From Bacteroidales bacterium (GTDB lineage Bacteria; Bacteroidota; Bacteroidia; Bacteroidales; Muribaculaceae), in NCBI GenBank assembly GCA_022768005.1, contig JALEMF010000022.1, forward strand, positions 1 to 53,866: a stretch of 53,866 nucleotides of DNA, in the 5' to 3' direction. Position 1 is the stretch's first letter. Every line of letters starts with the position of its first letter. Under the pieces are notes generated by a model that searched no databases, was not told the origin of the DNA, and was given only the letters and a program-made list of their open reading frames with translations. The position numbers were made by a program, and so were the translations under genes. Positions 26,451 to 35,696 of the stretch are shown piece by piece.

Positions 26451-27512
26451 TCACACGCTCAGATTTTTTAAGTGTCTCATCAGTTCTTGAGCATGTGCAA
26501 AGTCTGCCGGAGCGCCAATGTCAATCCAAGTACCGTTAATAGGGTAATATACCACTTTGTAATTGTCGCGGATAGCATTTTCAATCAGTGTAGTGGCATC
26601 TGTAGGAGAGTCGGTTGGCAACTGGCTCAACAAGTGGTTTGAAATAATGTAAATGCCCGCGTTGGCATAATAGGAGTACGTAGGCTTTTCTTCAAGTCCC
26701 GTCACGGCATTTCCGTCTGTCGTGAGAATTGCAAAAGGCACGGATACGGTGTAGGGAATAGCGGCAATGGTAATATCCGCCTGCTCGGAGATGTGCTTGA
26801 TGTACATGTCTTCAAATGAAATTGAAGTGAGAAGGTCCGAGTTCATGATAAGGGTATTACCGCCTTTTTTATGTTTTATCAGTGATGCTGCACCGATAGT
26901 GCCCATCGGAGCATCTTCAGTGATGCAGCGTACTTGAACTCCGGCTACGGGAGTTTCAAAGTGTTTATATAGTTTTTCAGCCAGATAACGTGTGGCTACC
27001 GTGATATTTTCAATTCCTACAGCTGCTAATGCCTCTACGTTGTAGTCAATAATCGCTTTGCCGCAGATTTCAAGCAGCGGTTTCGGTGTGGTCAAAGTCA
27101 TAGGGCGGAGGCGTTCTCCTTTTCCGCCTGCCATTAAGATGGCATCAAGGGGAAGGATTGAACGTGTATGCCTCAAGTCGTGTACGCTTTTTATTGTTCC
27201 GTCACAGTTCAAGTGAGGCAGAAGTGTAATGCCTTTACGGCGGTATTCACGGACTTGTGCCACGTCAATGTCATCGCCTTGAAGCGCATTGAAATTACGG
27301 TTCATAGCGGCAGTTACACAGTCTGCAGTGCCTGTACCGTTTAGAATAGCGCGTCTTATGTCACCGTCTGTAAGGGTGCCCTGCAACTTATTTTCATCAT
27401 TCACCACAAGGAGTGTCATCACACCTCCTGATAGAGAATTGATTTTTGACAGTGCGTCAAATATTGTTGCCTTATGGCTTATTATGTGTTTATCTTCAAT
27501 CATTGTCGGCAT
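26451..27512 (-). CDS. CBS-domain sugar-1-phosphate nucleotidyltransferase (PtmE-like)
   Basis: A 353-residue protein with an N-terminal pair of CBS domains (about 1-118, LLVVNDENKLQGTLTDGDIR) and a nucleotidyltransferase domain starting DAILMAGGKGERLRPMTLTT, followed by PKPLLEI (about 123-149). The C-terminus is GTWIDIGAPADFAHAQ. The same architecture occurs in PtmE of Campylobacter, a glucosamine-1-phosphate guanylyltransferase of legionaminic acid synthesis. Here it is third after NeuC-like and NeuA-like genes and overlaps the latter by 17 bases, which supports that role. The exact nucleotide and sugar are inferred. Confidence 0.82.
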   Translation of the reverse strand: MPTMIEDKHIISHKATIFDALSKINSLSGGVMTLLVVNDENKLQGTLTDGDIRRAILNGTGTADCVTAAMNRNFNALQGDDIDVAQVREYRRKGITLLPHLNCDGTIKSVHDLRHTRSILPLDAILMAGGKGERLRPMTLTTPKPLLEICGKAIIDYNVEALAAVGIENITVATRYLAEKLYKHFETPVAGVQVRCITEDAPMGTIGAASLIKHKKGGNTLIMNSDLLTSISFEDMYIKHISEQADITIAAIPYTVSVPFAILTTDGNAVTGLEEKPTYSYYANAGIYIISNHLLSQLPTDSPTDATTLIENAIRDNYKVVYYPINGTWIDIGAPADFAHAQELMRHLKNLSV

Positions 27513-28203
27513 TATTTTGCTTGTAAATCATTTCGGCTATAATCCAGTCAGTAAGAGTATCAAGGTCAACGGAACGGTCTCGCGGCATTTCGTACGGTAT
27601 GCGTTTAGTGAACTTGCCCATTGGCTTATCTCTTAGCGATTTTGGATTTATGACATATACCGCACCATTGTATTCCCATGCCTTGGGTGCATCTTGACGA
27701 CGTGTGTAGAGTCCCGTGCCTTTGGATATATGCAGAAATCCAGTCTCGGGGTCTGTCTCAAAGCAGTTGTAGTAAGGATTTGATTGTGCATCAACCACGC
27801 TTACCACCATATCAAGGTCGCAGTTGTAAATATCAATACACCCTTTGACATCTTCCACTGTCCTCAGCGGAGACGTAGGCTGCAAGAGGACTATCATATC
27901 GTAGTCAATGCCGTTTTTATCAGCCCAGTCCATAGCATCTATCATCACTTCTCTGCTGCCGGCTGTATCGGTAGCCAAGTCTGCGGGGCGCATATAGTTA
28001 ACTGCAAGACCTGCCTGCCTTGCCACGTCTGCAATCTCGTTATCATCAGTGGAAACAATGATATGCTTGTCATCGGAGAGTTTTCTTGCTACGTCAATGG
28101 AATAGTGTATAAGCGGAGTACCCGCAAAGTTTTTAATATTTTTGCGAGGTATGCCCTTGCTGCCGCCGCGAGCAGGAATTATGTAAAGTGGAGTCTTGCT
28201 CAT
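27496..28203 (-). CDS. CMP-nonulosonate cytidylyltransferase (NeuA/LegF family)
   Basis: A 235-residue protein starting with the nucleotide-binding motif IIPARGGSKGIPRKNIKNFA (about 8-27), then STDDNEIADVA, LLQPTSPLRTVEDV, NPYYNCFE and a C-terminal DIDT-like VDLDTLTDW. It couples CTP to a nine-carbon sugar acid such as legionaminic or sialic acid, activating it for transfer. Its start overlaps the NeuC-like stop as ATGA, and the PtmE-like gene overlaps its own end. That PtmE-like partner favours legionaminic over N-acetylneuraminic acid. No synthase (NeuB/LegI) is present here. Confidence 0.87.
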   Translation of the reverse strand: MSKTPLYIIPARGGSKGIPRKNIKNFAGTPLIHYSIDVARKLSDDKHIIVSTDDNEIADVARQAGLAVNYMRPADLATDTAGSREVMIDAMDWADKNGIDYDMIVLLQPTSPLRTVEDVKGCIDIYNCDLDMVVSVVDAQSNPYYNCFETDPETGFLHISKGTGLYTRRQDAPKAWEYNGAVYVINPKSLRDKPMGKFTKRIPYEMPRDRSVDLDTLTDWIIAEMIYKQNNADND

Positions 28204-29366
28204 TGGATTAATGTATGTGGAATGTCGTAAAACTTTTTTGTCTTTATATCATTAATTGAAACGGATAAGATGCTGTTTACAATCGTGTGAAGTGTATTTG
28301 GCTTGTAATACGGATTTTCTGCATTGCGAGCCGTATCTTGTCCTTCTTCAGAAAGTGCAAAGCGAATGGCTGAAATGATTTCCTGAGCACTGTTTCCGCA
28401 GTTTATCACGGATTTTGATGCCAATCGTCCTTTTTGTCTTATGCCGATGTTTACCGTGGGTATATGCATTGACGGCACTTCCACTATGCCGCTTGATGAA
28501 TTTCCCGCCACTGCGCCTGCGAACTGAAGTGCGGACAGATAGCGAAGTCTTCCTAATGACGGTATTACAGTCACTTTATCCTTATTTCTCTTTTGATAAT
28601 CATCTATGAGTGAAATGATTTCAGCACCGCGAGCATCATTGTTTGGGTAAGTGATTATTACATTACCGTCATGGGCATCAAGCGCCTTAAACAGTTCACC
28701 CATCACTGTTGATGAAGGGGTAGGGTCAATAGTAGTCGGGTGCATTGTAACCAGCAGTGTCCTTTTGTTAATTTTGCAACCGATGCTTTTCTCCAATTCC
28801 TCTTTGCTCATCAGTGGTAACTGCATTATGTTGTAAACGCCGATAGCGCCGGTATTTATAACTCTGTCAGGCTGTTCACCCATAGCGATAACACGTTGGC
28901 GGTATTCTTCAGTGGAAGTGAGGTGGAGAGCGGACAGTTTTGTGATGGCATGGCGAATACAGTCGTCAATAGCACCTTCCGATATTTCACCTCCGGCTAT
29001 GTGAATGATAGGTATTCGCATTACGGTAGCCGCCGAAGCGGTAGCAAGCATCTCGTACCTGTCACCGAGGATAATTATGCAGTCCGGCTTTATTGACTCA
29101 AAAGCATCAACCATGCCGGAAAGACATTTCGCCATACTTCGTGCAGTATCCGCTTCGGAATTACTTGCAATATTCATTTTGACTTTAGCAGCAGGGATAA
29201 AACCGTCAGAGATTATTTCGTCAATAGTGTTGCCGAACCTCGGGTCAAGGTGCATATTAGTGGCAATGACCGCTACTTCAACATCTTTCTGAGCCTTAAG
29301 AAGTTGAGCAATCGGTGAAAGCAATCCCCAATCCGCACGTGTACCTGTAGCAATAGCAATTTTCAT
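28200..29366 (-). CDS. Hydrolysing NDP-GlcNAc-type 2-epimerase (NeuC/LegG family)
   Basis: A 388-residue GT-B fold enzyme. It begins MKIAIATGTRADWGLLSPIA and has IILGDRYEMLATA (about 97-109), IIHIAGGEISEGAIDDCIRH (about 119-138), LVTMHPTTI and GNSSSGIVEVPSMHIPTVNI. It releases the nucleotide while epimerising C2, yielding ManNAc or the 2,4-diacetamido sugar that a NeuB-type synthase condenses with PEP. It is the first gene of the three-gene unit. A -7 like box (minus strand TACATTTG, 29393-29386) lies 20 bases upstream, with no good -33. LegG versus NeuC is undecided. Confidence 0.87.
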   Translation of the reverse strand: MKIAIATGTRADWGLLSPIAQLLKAQKDVEVAVIATNMHLDPRFGNTIDEIISDGFIPAAKVKMNIASNSEADTARSMAKCLSGMVDAFESIKPDCIIILGDRYEMLATASAATVMRIPIIHIAGGEISEGAIDDCIRHAITKLSALHLTSTEEYRQRVIAMGEQPDRVINTGAIGVYNIMQLPLMSKEELEKSIGCKINKRTLLVTMHPTTIDPTPSSTVMGELFKALDAHDGNVIITYPNNDARGAEIISLIDDYQKRNKDKVTVIPSLGRLRYLSALQFAGAVAGNSSSGIVEVPSMHIPTVNIGIRQKGRLASKSVINCGNSAQEIISAIRFALSEEGQDTARNAENPYYKPNTLHTIVNSILSVSINDIKTKKFYDIPHTLIQ

Positions 29367-29424
29367 CGGTGTATTAATTTTTCTACAAATGTACGAAAAA
29401 ATTCGGGATTATCATTTTGTAGTG

Positions 29425-29656
29425 CTATAGAATGTCCATCATTTCATTCCACAAAGATATTCCTTTTGCAGTCAGTAGATATTTTTGTTTAGGGTGACGA
29501 TGTGAATCATGGTATAGTAAACAGATATAGCCTTCGCTTATGGCGGGTTTAAGATAGCGATTTATGAAATTGTCTCTGCTTTTTAGTCCGATAAAATCCA
29601 TTATAGACTTTGCTGATAACTGCTTATTCCCGATAATTTCAACAATCCCCCCCCCC
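29425..29656 (-). pseudogene. C-terminal winged-helix fragment behind a poly-G tract
   Basis: On the minus strand an open stretch reads IVEIIGNKQLSAKSIMDFIG then LKSRDNFINRYLKPAISEGY and LTAKGISLWNEMMDIL-stop. This resembles the winged-helix end of Fic-type or AlbA_2-type ATP-binding regulators, where LS-x-I-M-x-x-LGLK and a C-terminal LTxKG are usual. Only about 74 codons remain. Upstream lies a run of ten G (plus-strand C at 29647-29656), and in-frame with the remnant an immediate TAG. The only ATG (29601) would give 58 residues. The rest of the gene is missing, since ftsE ends 40 bases upstream. I read it as a decayed remnant. Expression as a 58-residue protein is possible but unsupported. 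Confidence 0.6.
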
Positions 29657-29695
29657 TATAGACGTACTTATTCGTCAATGTTGATTATTATTTTC

Positions 29696-30358
29696 TCACA
29701 ATCTCCTCACTTGCTTATTTTCGCAAGCGATAACTTTGGCGGGAAATTGTTCTACGAGTTGCAAGTTGTGCGTAGCCATAATCACGGCTGTACCTTCAGA
29801 TGCAATTTTGTGTAACCGTGCCACGATTTGTTCTCCTGTTTCCGGGTCAAGATTACCCGTTGGCTCGTCGGCTAAAATCAGTACAGGCTTATTAAGTAAT
29901 GCACGTGCTATCACTATTCGTTGCTGTTCTCCTCCTGAAAGTTCGTGTGGCATCTTGTATGACTTGTTCAGCATACCTACCTGTGTGAGTACTTCTTCGA
30001 TGCGTGTGTCAATCTCTTCTTGATTTTTCCAACCTGTGGCTTCAAGGACGAAACGGAGGTTGCTGTACACGTTTCGGTCAGTGAGCAGTTGGAAGTCCTG
30101 AAACACTATTCCTATTTTTCTGCGGAGGAATGGGATATCTTTCTTGTTGATATCCACGAGGTTGTAGTCAAGAACATTTGCAGTCCCCGTGTAAATCGGA
30201 ATTTCAGCGTACATGGATTTCATAAGACTGCTTTTGCCGCTGCCTACTTTGCCGATAAGGTAAATGAATTCACCTGCTTCCACGGACATAGTCACGTGCT
30301 TTAGAACTACCAATTCTTTTCGGAGGATTTCAACGTCGTTATATGAAATTATGCTCAT
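29696..30358 (-). CDS. ftsE: FtsE-type ABC transporter ATP-binding protein
   Basis: A 220-residue ABC ATPase. Walker A is GKVGSGKSS (about 36-44), Q-loop VFQDFQLLTDR, signature LSGGEQQR (about 140-147), Walker B VLILADEPTGNLD, then the switch His in MATHNLQL. The sequence is closest, from memory, to FtsE of Bacteroidales, which with FtsX controls peptidoglycan hydrolases during division. No ftsX is next to it; an FtsX-superfamily permease of the LolC/E type diverges from it 93 bases away. It could alternatively serve that permease as a LolD. Confidence 0.85.
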   Translation of the reverse strand: MSIISYNDVEILRKELVVLKHVTMSVEAGEFIYLIGKVGSGKSSLMKSMYAEIPIYTGTANVLDYNLVDINKKDIPFLRRKIGIVFQDFQLLTDRNVYSNLRFVLEATGWKNQEEIDTRIEEVLTQVGMLNKSYKMPHELSGGEQQRIVIARALLNKPVLILADEPTGNLDPETGEQIVARLHKIASEGTAVIMATHNLQLVEQFPAKVIACENKQVRRL

Positions 30359-30417
30359 CAGTTCCGGTTTTATTTATTTGTTTTCTGCAAATGTAACTAT
30401 TTTCCGTGAGTTTTGTG

Positions 30418-30425
30418 TAATTTTG
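30418..30425 (+). promoter_or_regulatory. Promoter -7 element of the LolC/E-like permease
   Basis: TAATTTTG matches the Bacteroidetes -7 consensus and is 26 bases before the ATG at 30452. The upstream -33 box is not clear. Confidence 0.45.
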
Positions 30426-30451
30426 CATTGTAAATGATAATTATTTGACAG

Positions 30452-31690
30452 ATGAATTTTTCTCTTTGGATAGCAAAACGAATACAACTTACGCCTAACG
30501 GAAAAAAACAGCGTTCGCCGGGCGTAACTATTGCTATTGCCGGGATTTCAGTTTCGATAGTAGTGATGTTGTTGACACTTGCCGTCGTGTCAGGATTTCA
30601 GAATCAAATACGAAATAAGGTAATCGGTTTTGATTCTCAAATCACTGTGTCAAAGTACGTTCAGGACTCTTTGGATTCGCCGCTTTTCGCATATTCCGAT
30701 TCTCTGAGTGAGGTGATAAATGGAGCCTTGCCTGAAGGTGCAATAGTTTCCGAGCAGTTATCTTCCATGTGTCTGCTTAAGACGACAGATGACTATGTGG
30801 GGCTGGAACTTGTGGCTGATAAGCAAATAGTTGATGATTATATTTCGCATTACATAGTAGAGTCAAGCGATACTGTTCTCTGCGACGAAAAGGCAGTGCT
30901 TATTTCCTCAATTACTGCTAAGCGACTTAATCTTGGGATAGGTGATAAGGTGTTTGCACATTTTTTTGTGAAAGGAAGTGTGAAAACTCGTCGTTTCACT
31001 GTAGGTGCTATTTATGATACGTCTTTTGGAGAACGAGATAAGAGAATTGCATTTTGTTCATCTGAAATATTGCGTTCTGTGCTTGATGCTGAAGAAAATC
31101 AAGTTATGAATCTTGAAATTACCGGTTGCAATTTCAGTGATATATCGGAAGTTTCGGGCAATTTGCAGGAGTCGCTTGTTCAAAACTTTTATGCCGGAAA
31201 TTTAGATGAAATTTATCAAGTGAATAATGTACTTGCTACGGGTGCCGCATATTTCGGCTGGCTTGACCTCCTTGACACTAATGTGGTGGTGATAATAATA
31301 TTGATGTCGCTTGTTGCAGCTTTTACGTTGATTTCATCACTGTTTATCCTGATTTTGGAACGAGTGAGAATGATAGGAGTATTGAAATCATTGGGTGCGG
31401 AAAATGGTGCGATAAGCAAGATCTTTATATTCTTAGCTATGAAAATTGTAGGTCTCGGACTTCTGATTGGTAATGCCACAGGACTTGTGTTGATTTGGCT
31501 GCAAAGTGAATTCCATCTGTTGCCGCTGAATCCAGAAGCGTATTATCTGAGCTACGTTCCTGTAGAGTTCCACTTAAGCAGTTGGGCACTGCTGAACGTC
31601 GGTGCGATAATAGTAGCGTGGTTTGTGCTGATACTTCCGTCAATGATTGTGAGTAAAATATCTCCTGCATCTACAATCAGGTACGAGTAA
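30452..31690 (+). CDS. LolC/LolE-like ABC permease (FtsX superfamily)
   Basis: A 412-residue protein with one N-terminal membrane segment (about 27-49, VTIAIAGISVSIVVMLLTLA), a large periplasmic domain (about 50-265) and three C-terminal membrane segments (about 275-400). The start IAKRIQLTPNGKKQRSPGVT and FTLISSLFILILERVRMIGV are typical of lipoprotein-releasing permeases. It would extract lipoproteins from the inner membrane together with a LolD ATPase. No ATPase is downstream; the divergent FtsE-like gene is the only ABC ATPase nearby. Confidence 0.85.
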   Translation: MNFSLWIAKRIQLTPNGKKQRSPGVTIAIAGISVSIVVMLLTLAVVSGFQNQIRNKVIGFDSQITVSKYVQDSLDSPLFAYSDSLSEVINGALPEGAIVSEQLSSMCLLKTTDDYVGLELVADKQIVDDYISHYIVESSDTVLCDEKAVLISSITAKRLNLGIGDKVFAHFFVKGSVKTRRFTVGAIYDTSFGERDKRIAFCSSEILRSVLDAEENQVMNLEITGCNFSDISEVSGNLQESLVQNFYAGNLDEIYQVNNVLATGAAYFGWLDLLDTNVVVIIILMSLVAAFTLISSLFILILERVRMIGVLKSLGAENGAISKIFIFLAMKIVGLGLLIGNATGLVLIWLQSEFHLLPLNPEAYYLSYVPVEFHLSSWALLNVGAIIVAWFVLILPSMIVSKISPASTIRYE

Positions 31691-31715
31691 ATTTCATATA
31701 ATCAAAAATTTTCAT

Positions 31716-31723
31716 TAACTTTG
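31716..31723 (+). promoter_or_regulatory. Promoter -7 element upstream of the small membrane protein and dxs
   Basis: TAACTTTG fits the -7 consensus; TTTC at 31692-31695, 20 bases upstream, is a weak -33. Transcription would begin near 31730, before the small membrane protein at 31776, making that gene the first of the dxs-trkA unit. Confidence 0.55.
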
Positions 31724-31775
31724 CAAATTATGGTGGCAGAACGTTTTTGCCATCGATTTAGATTCGTTATAAAGT

Positions 31776-31964
31776 ATGACAGGCTCGGAAATATTCAGAT
31801 TTGCGTGTATAGCGCTCCTATGGGTGCTTTTGGTGGTGTATATATTGATGAATACTCCGCAAATAACGCTGTGGATAATCCTTATGATAGTTTTTTCCGG
31901 TATTATAGTCTTTGTCCCGCTTTATAAGAAATACAAGAGAGAACATGGCGGAGATGACAAATGA
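31776..31964 (+). CDS. Small two-helix membrane protein overlapping dxs
   Basis: A 62-residue frame starting [20 protein letters not shown]. Two hydrophobic segments (about 8-25 and 30-48) precede a basic tail [13 protein letters not shown], as expected for an inner-membrane protein with a cytoplasmic C-terminus. Its stop lies 20 bases inside dxs, and it is the first frame after the predicted promoter. Hydrophobic pattern and position argue that it is real, but I do not recognise a family. A competing frame from 31729 lacks any protein-like feature. Confidence 0.6.
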   Translation: MTGSEIFRFACIALLWVLLVVYILMNTPQITLWIILMIVFSGIIVFVPLYKKYKREHGGDDK

Positions 31965-33858
31965 TAAGTATCCCATTTTGAGCCATATAGACTCACCTGC
32001 GGACCTTAGAAAATTGCCTGTGAGCGATTTGCCTGAGGTCTGTGCTGATATAAGACGATTTTTAATTGATTCCCTTTCCGTTAATCCCGGTCACTTTGCT
32101 TCCGGCATGGGCGCTGTGGAAATAACGGTGGCTCTGCACTATGTGTTTAACACTCCATACGACAGAATCGTGTGGGACGTGGGACACCAGGCATACGGAC
32201 ATAAGTTACTTACCGGCAGGCGTGATAAGTTTTTTACAAACAGGAAGTTAAACGGATTAAGCGGTTTTCCTAATCCTTCTGAAAGTGAATATGATACTTT
32301 TTCGGCGGGACATGCCTCGAATTCCATTTCGGCTGCTTTGGGAATGGCGATTTCTTCCGTGCTGAAAAAAGAAAATCCGAGAAGAAACGTTGTTGCTGTC
32401 ATCGGTGATGCTTCTATAAGTGGAGGACTTGCCTTTGAGGGAATTAACAATGCTGCAAACGTTAAAAATAATTTGCTCATTGTCCTTAATGATAACGATA
32501 TGTCCATTGACCACAATGTCGGTTCGATGAATAGTTATCTTGCACATTTGACCACTTCACGCCGATATAATGCTTTTCGCTACAAGTTGTACCACTTGTT
32601 GCGCAAAATGCACTTGATTGACGATAGAAGTAAGGGTGTGTGGGTACGTTTCGGTAATGCGCTTAAGACTTTGTTTTCCGGTCAGCAAAATATTTTTGAG
32701 GGACTGAATATCAGGTACTTCGGTCCTTTTGACGGACATGATGTAGGCAAACTCGTGTCAGTGCTTAATGATATAAAGGATATGGAAGGCCCGAGGATTT
32801 TGCATATCTGCACTAAGAAGGGTAAGGGTTTCGCTCCGGCTGAAGAGGATCCTGTCACATGGCACGCACCCGGTAAATTTGACCCTGTAACAGGTGAACG
32901 ACAAAAAGATGCGCCGGGGCCGCATCCACCAAAGTTTCAAGATGTGTTCGGCGAAACTATCACTGAACTTGCCCGGAGTAATGACAAAATAATAGGTATT
33001 ACTGCGGCTATGCCGTCAGGCACGTCTATGTCTGTTATGCAGAAGGAAATGCCGGACAGAGTGTTTGACGTAGGTATTTCGGAAGGTCACGCCGTAACCT
33101 TTGCCGGAGGACTGGCTAAAGAAGGCTGGCAACCGTTTTGCGCAATATATTCATCTTTCTTGCAGAGAGGATACGACCATATAATCCATGATGTGGCTAT
33201 TCAACATCTTCCCGTAACGTTTTGTATTGACCGTGCTGGTCTTGTGGGCGAAGACGGCGTGACGCATCACGGCTGTTTTGACTTGGCATATCTGCGTACA
33301 GTACCTGGAATGACGATTGCATCGCCAAGCAATGAGATGATGCTCAGAAACTTGATGTTTACTGCTCAGAAACGCAATGACGGCCCTTTTGCAATCCGTT
33401 ATCCGCGCGGTTCCGGTCATAATATTGATTGGCGTCAGCCTATGACGGAAATGGAAATCGGCAAAGGTAGAAAATTGTGTGCCGGTAAAGACGTTGCGCT
33501 TATCACTATAGGTCCTATTGCATACGATGCACAGCAAGCGATAGCGAAAGTGGCTGAACAAGGAGTTTCTGTTGCACACTATGATATGATATTTCTGAAG
33601 CCTGTTGATGAAAAAATCCTTGAAGAGGTGGCAAACTCCGGCTGCCCGATAGTGACAGTAGAAGATGCTTCAATAATAGGCGGACTCGGCTCGGCTGTAG
33701 TAGAATGGCTTAATGACCATAACTATAACAGAAAAGTGGTAAGGCTTGGTATTCCTGACAATTTTGTGGCTCAAGGCACTGTTGCGGAACTGCGACATCT
33801 ATGCGGTTTTGATACAGATGCTATTGCAGATATTTTACTTAAAGTGGCAAAGAAATGA
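31945..33858 (+). CDS. dxs: 1-deoxy-D-xylulose-5-phosphate synthase
   Basis: About 637 residues, the normal length. Thiamine diphosphate and transketolase motifs are visible: [17 protein letters not shown] (about 73-89), [20 protein letters not shown] (about 151-170), then [16 protein letters not shown] and [17 protein letters not shown]. It makes DXP from pyruvate and glyceraldehyde-3-phosphate, the first step of the MEP isoprenoid pathway. The frame is open from a TTG at 31912. I chose the ATG at 31945, which fits the family N-terminus; ATG 31954 is also possible. trkA starts within its stop codon region (ATGA). Confidence 0.97.
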   Translation: MAEMTNDKYPILSHIDSPADLRKLPVSDLPEVCADIRRFLIDSLSVNPGHFASGMGAVEITVALHYVFNTPYDRIVWDVGHQAYGHKLLTGRRDKFFTNRKLNGLSGFPNPSESEYDTFSAGHASNSISAALGMAISSVLKKENPRRNVVAVIGDASISGGLAFEGINNAANVKNNLLIVLNDNDMSIDHNVGSMNSYLAHLTTSRRYNAFRYKLYHLLRKMHLIDDRSKGVWVRFGNALKTLFSGQQNIFEGLNIRYFGPFDGHDVGKLVSVLNDIKDMEGPRILHICTKKGKGFAPAEEDPVTWHAPGKFDPVTGERQKDAPGPHPPKFQDVFGETITELARSNDKIIGITAAMPSGTSMSVMQKEMPDRVFDVGISEGHAVTFAGGLAKEGWQPFCAIYSSFLQRGYDHIIHDVAIQHLPVTFCIDRAGLVGEDGVTHHGCFDLAYLRTVPGMTIASPSNEMMLRNLMFTAQKRNDGPFAIRYPRGSGHNIDWRQPMTEMEIGKGRKLCAGKDVALITIGPIAYDAQQAIAKVAEQGVSVAHYDMIFLKPVDEKILEEVANSGCPIVTVEDASIIGGLGSAVVEWLNDHNYNRKVVRLGIPDNFVAQGTVAELRHLCGFDTDAIADILLKVAKK

Positions 33859-35189
33859 AAATAGTTATTGGAGGTGCCGGTGAAGTAGGGTCGCATCTTG
33901 CGAAACTCCTTTCACGTGAAAATCAAGATATAATGCTTGTGGATAAGGATTATCAAAAACTTGCATCACTTGATGCAAACTATAATCTGATGACTACTGT
34001 AGGAAATCCCACATCATTCGATGTACTCCGAGAAGCCGGGGCTGCTAAGTGTGACCTCTTTATCGCTGTTACGCCGTACGAGACGGAAAATGTCACTGCA
34101 TGTGCAATAGCAAAAGCACTTGGCGCTAAAAAAACTGTGGCGCGTATTGACAACTACGAGTATATGCGTCAGGAAAATGAAAAATTCTTTGAGAAAATAG
34201 GCGTTAATCATACTATTTATCCTGAGTATCTTGCGGCACTTGAAATCCAATCCGCGCTCAGGCATACTTGGGTGAGAAACTGGTTTGAACTTCACGATGG
34301 GGAGTTAATCCTTGTAGGTGTCAAAGTGAGGGATAACGCATCTATTATCGGTATGCCGCTAAGGGAGTTGACGTATTCTCATCATAATTTTCACGTTTCA
34401 GCCATCAAGCGTCGCCATGAGACACTTATCCCGCGAGGTGACGATAGGATAAGTTTCGGTGACATACTGTATTTTATGACCACTTCGGACCACCTTGACG
34501 AACTTCGTGACTTATGCGGTAAAAAGCAGACGAAGGTTCACAAAGTGATAATAATGGGTGGTGGCAGAATAGCAATCCGACTTGCAAACCTTGCCGGTGA
34601 CCAATATTCTATAAAGATTATTGATAACGATATAGAACGTTGTCGACGTCTTCCGGAAAAGTGCCAAGGGTGTGACATCGTCTGTGGTGATGCTCGTTCA
34701 AACGATTTTCTGGTCGACGAGGGGATAGAGGATTGTGACGCATTTATAGCATTGACGGAAAGTTCCGAGACAAACATCCTTGCATGTATGACAGCAAAAG
34801 AATTCGGAGTTCCCAAGACTATTGCGGAAGTGGAAAATATCCAGTTTATCTCAGAAGCGGAAGGACTGAATATAGGCACGATTATTAATAAGAAACTCCT
34901 TGCATCAAGTAAGATATTTCAATACTTGCTCGATACAGATGAGCAAAACTCCAAGTGTATGTCGCTTGCTGATGCGGAAGTGGCGGAATTCGAAGTTCAT
35001 GCCGGCTCAAAAGTCACTAAGGCTCAGGTGAAAGACTTAAAACTGTACCGAGAGATGACAATAGCCGGTCTTGTAAGGAATGGAAAAGGTATGCTTGTAG
35101 AAGGTAATACACAACTTCAGGAAGGTGACCATGTAGTGGTATTTTCTCTTTCAGGACTGCTCCATAAGATTGAAAAACTTTTTATTTAA
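33855..35189 (+). CDS. trkA: Trk potassium-uptake regulator TrkA
   Basis: A 444-residue cytoplasmic protein made of two tandem RCK modules. The first Rossmann fold starts [20 protein letters not shown] and the second [20 protein letters not shown] (about 230-249), each followed by a TrkA-C domain (about 140-215 and 365-444). It binds NAD(H) and gates the TrkH potassium channel. The start overlaps the dxs stop by ATGA. In other Bacteroidales I know dxs-trkA-trkH as a neighbourhood; here trkH does not follow. Confidence 0.95.
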   Translation: MKIVIGGAGEVGSHLAKLLSRENQDIMLVDKDYQKLASLDANYNLMTTVGNPTSFDVLREAGAAKCDLFIAVTPYETENVTACAIAKALGAKKTVARIDNYEYMRQENEKFFEKIGVNHTIYPEYLAALEIQSALRHTWVRNWFELHDGELILVGVKVRDNASIIGMPLRELTYSHHNFHVSAIKRRHETLIPRGDDRISFGDILYFMTTSDHLDELRDLCGKKQTKVHKVIIMGGGRIAIRLANLAGDQYSIKIIDNDIERCRRLPEKCQGCDIVCGDARSNDFLVDEGIEDCDAFIALTESSETNILACMTAKEFGVPKTIAEVENIQFISEAEGLNIGTIINKKLLASSKIFQYLLDTDEQNSKCMSLADAEVAEFEVHAGSKVTKAQVKDLKLYREMTIAGLVRNGKGMLVEGNTQLQEGDHVVVFSLSGLLHKIEKLFI

Positions 35190-35252
35190 CCATTTTTAAT
35201 TTAACAATAGCTTTATATAATTGTTATAAATAGAGGAAACTTAATTAAATAA

Positions 35253-35642
35253 ATGATTACAAACAGTAATAACAAAACAAGTATTAAAGACAATAAGGAT
35301 ATATCAAAACTTATAATTGAAGGAATCCAAGAAAAAAAAGGTAAAGGAATAGTAATCCTTGACTTATCTGCTATTGAAACAGCTGCCGCCCATGAGTTTA
35401 TAGTATGTGAAGGCAGTTCCACAATGCAAGTTACTTCTATAGCAGACAGCATCAGAGACTATGTACTCGAGCATGGCGGAGTTAAGCCGTACAACTATGA
35501 TGGTTACCGTAATGCTGAATGGATAGTAATTGACTATGGAGATATATTGGTGCACGTGTTTTACAAAGAAGTTCGCGATCACTATAATCTTGAAGAACTT
35601 TGGTGTGACGCCGTGATTACTAAAGTGCCTGATTTGGATTAA
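35253..35642 (+). CDS. rsfS: Ribosome silencing factor RsfS
   Basis: A 129-residue Iojap-family protein. Conserved parts are KKGKGIVILDLSAIETAAAH (about 28-47), FIVCEGSSTMQVTSIADSI, and the C-terminal WIVIDYGDILVHVFYKEVRD followed by HYNLEELW. It binds ribosomal protein L14 (uL14) and blocks subunit joining under starvation. It is followed by ftsH after 54 bases, a common order in Bacteroidetes. Its start ATG at 35253 follows a weak AG-rich site (AGAGGAAAC). Confidence 0.93.
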   Translation: MITNSNNKTSIKDNKDISKLIIEGIQEKKGKGIVILDLSAIETAAAHEFIVCEGSSTMQVTSIADSIRDYVLEHGGVKPYNYDGYRNAEWIVIDYGDILVHVFYKEVRDHYNLEELWCDAVITKVPDLD

Positions 35643-35696
35643 AAAATATTACGTACACCTATTTTTCATCACTATTACATTTAAAATTATTCCAAT

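Noticed and set aside
29641-29660. The poly-C run as an assembly artefact only
   Set aside because: An artefact in length is possible, but it sits exactly at the 5' edge of a truncated frame, so it was kept as a finding with read-level checking advised.
31721-31927. A plus-strand frame (TTG or ATG 31729 start) before dxs
   Set aside because: It overlaps the two-helix membrane protein in another frame and has an irregular composition with no domain-like pattern.
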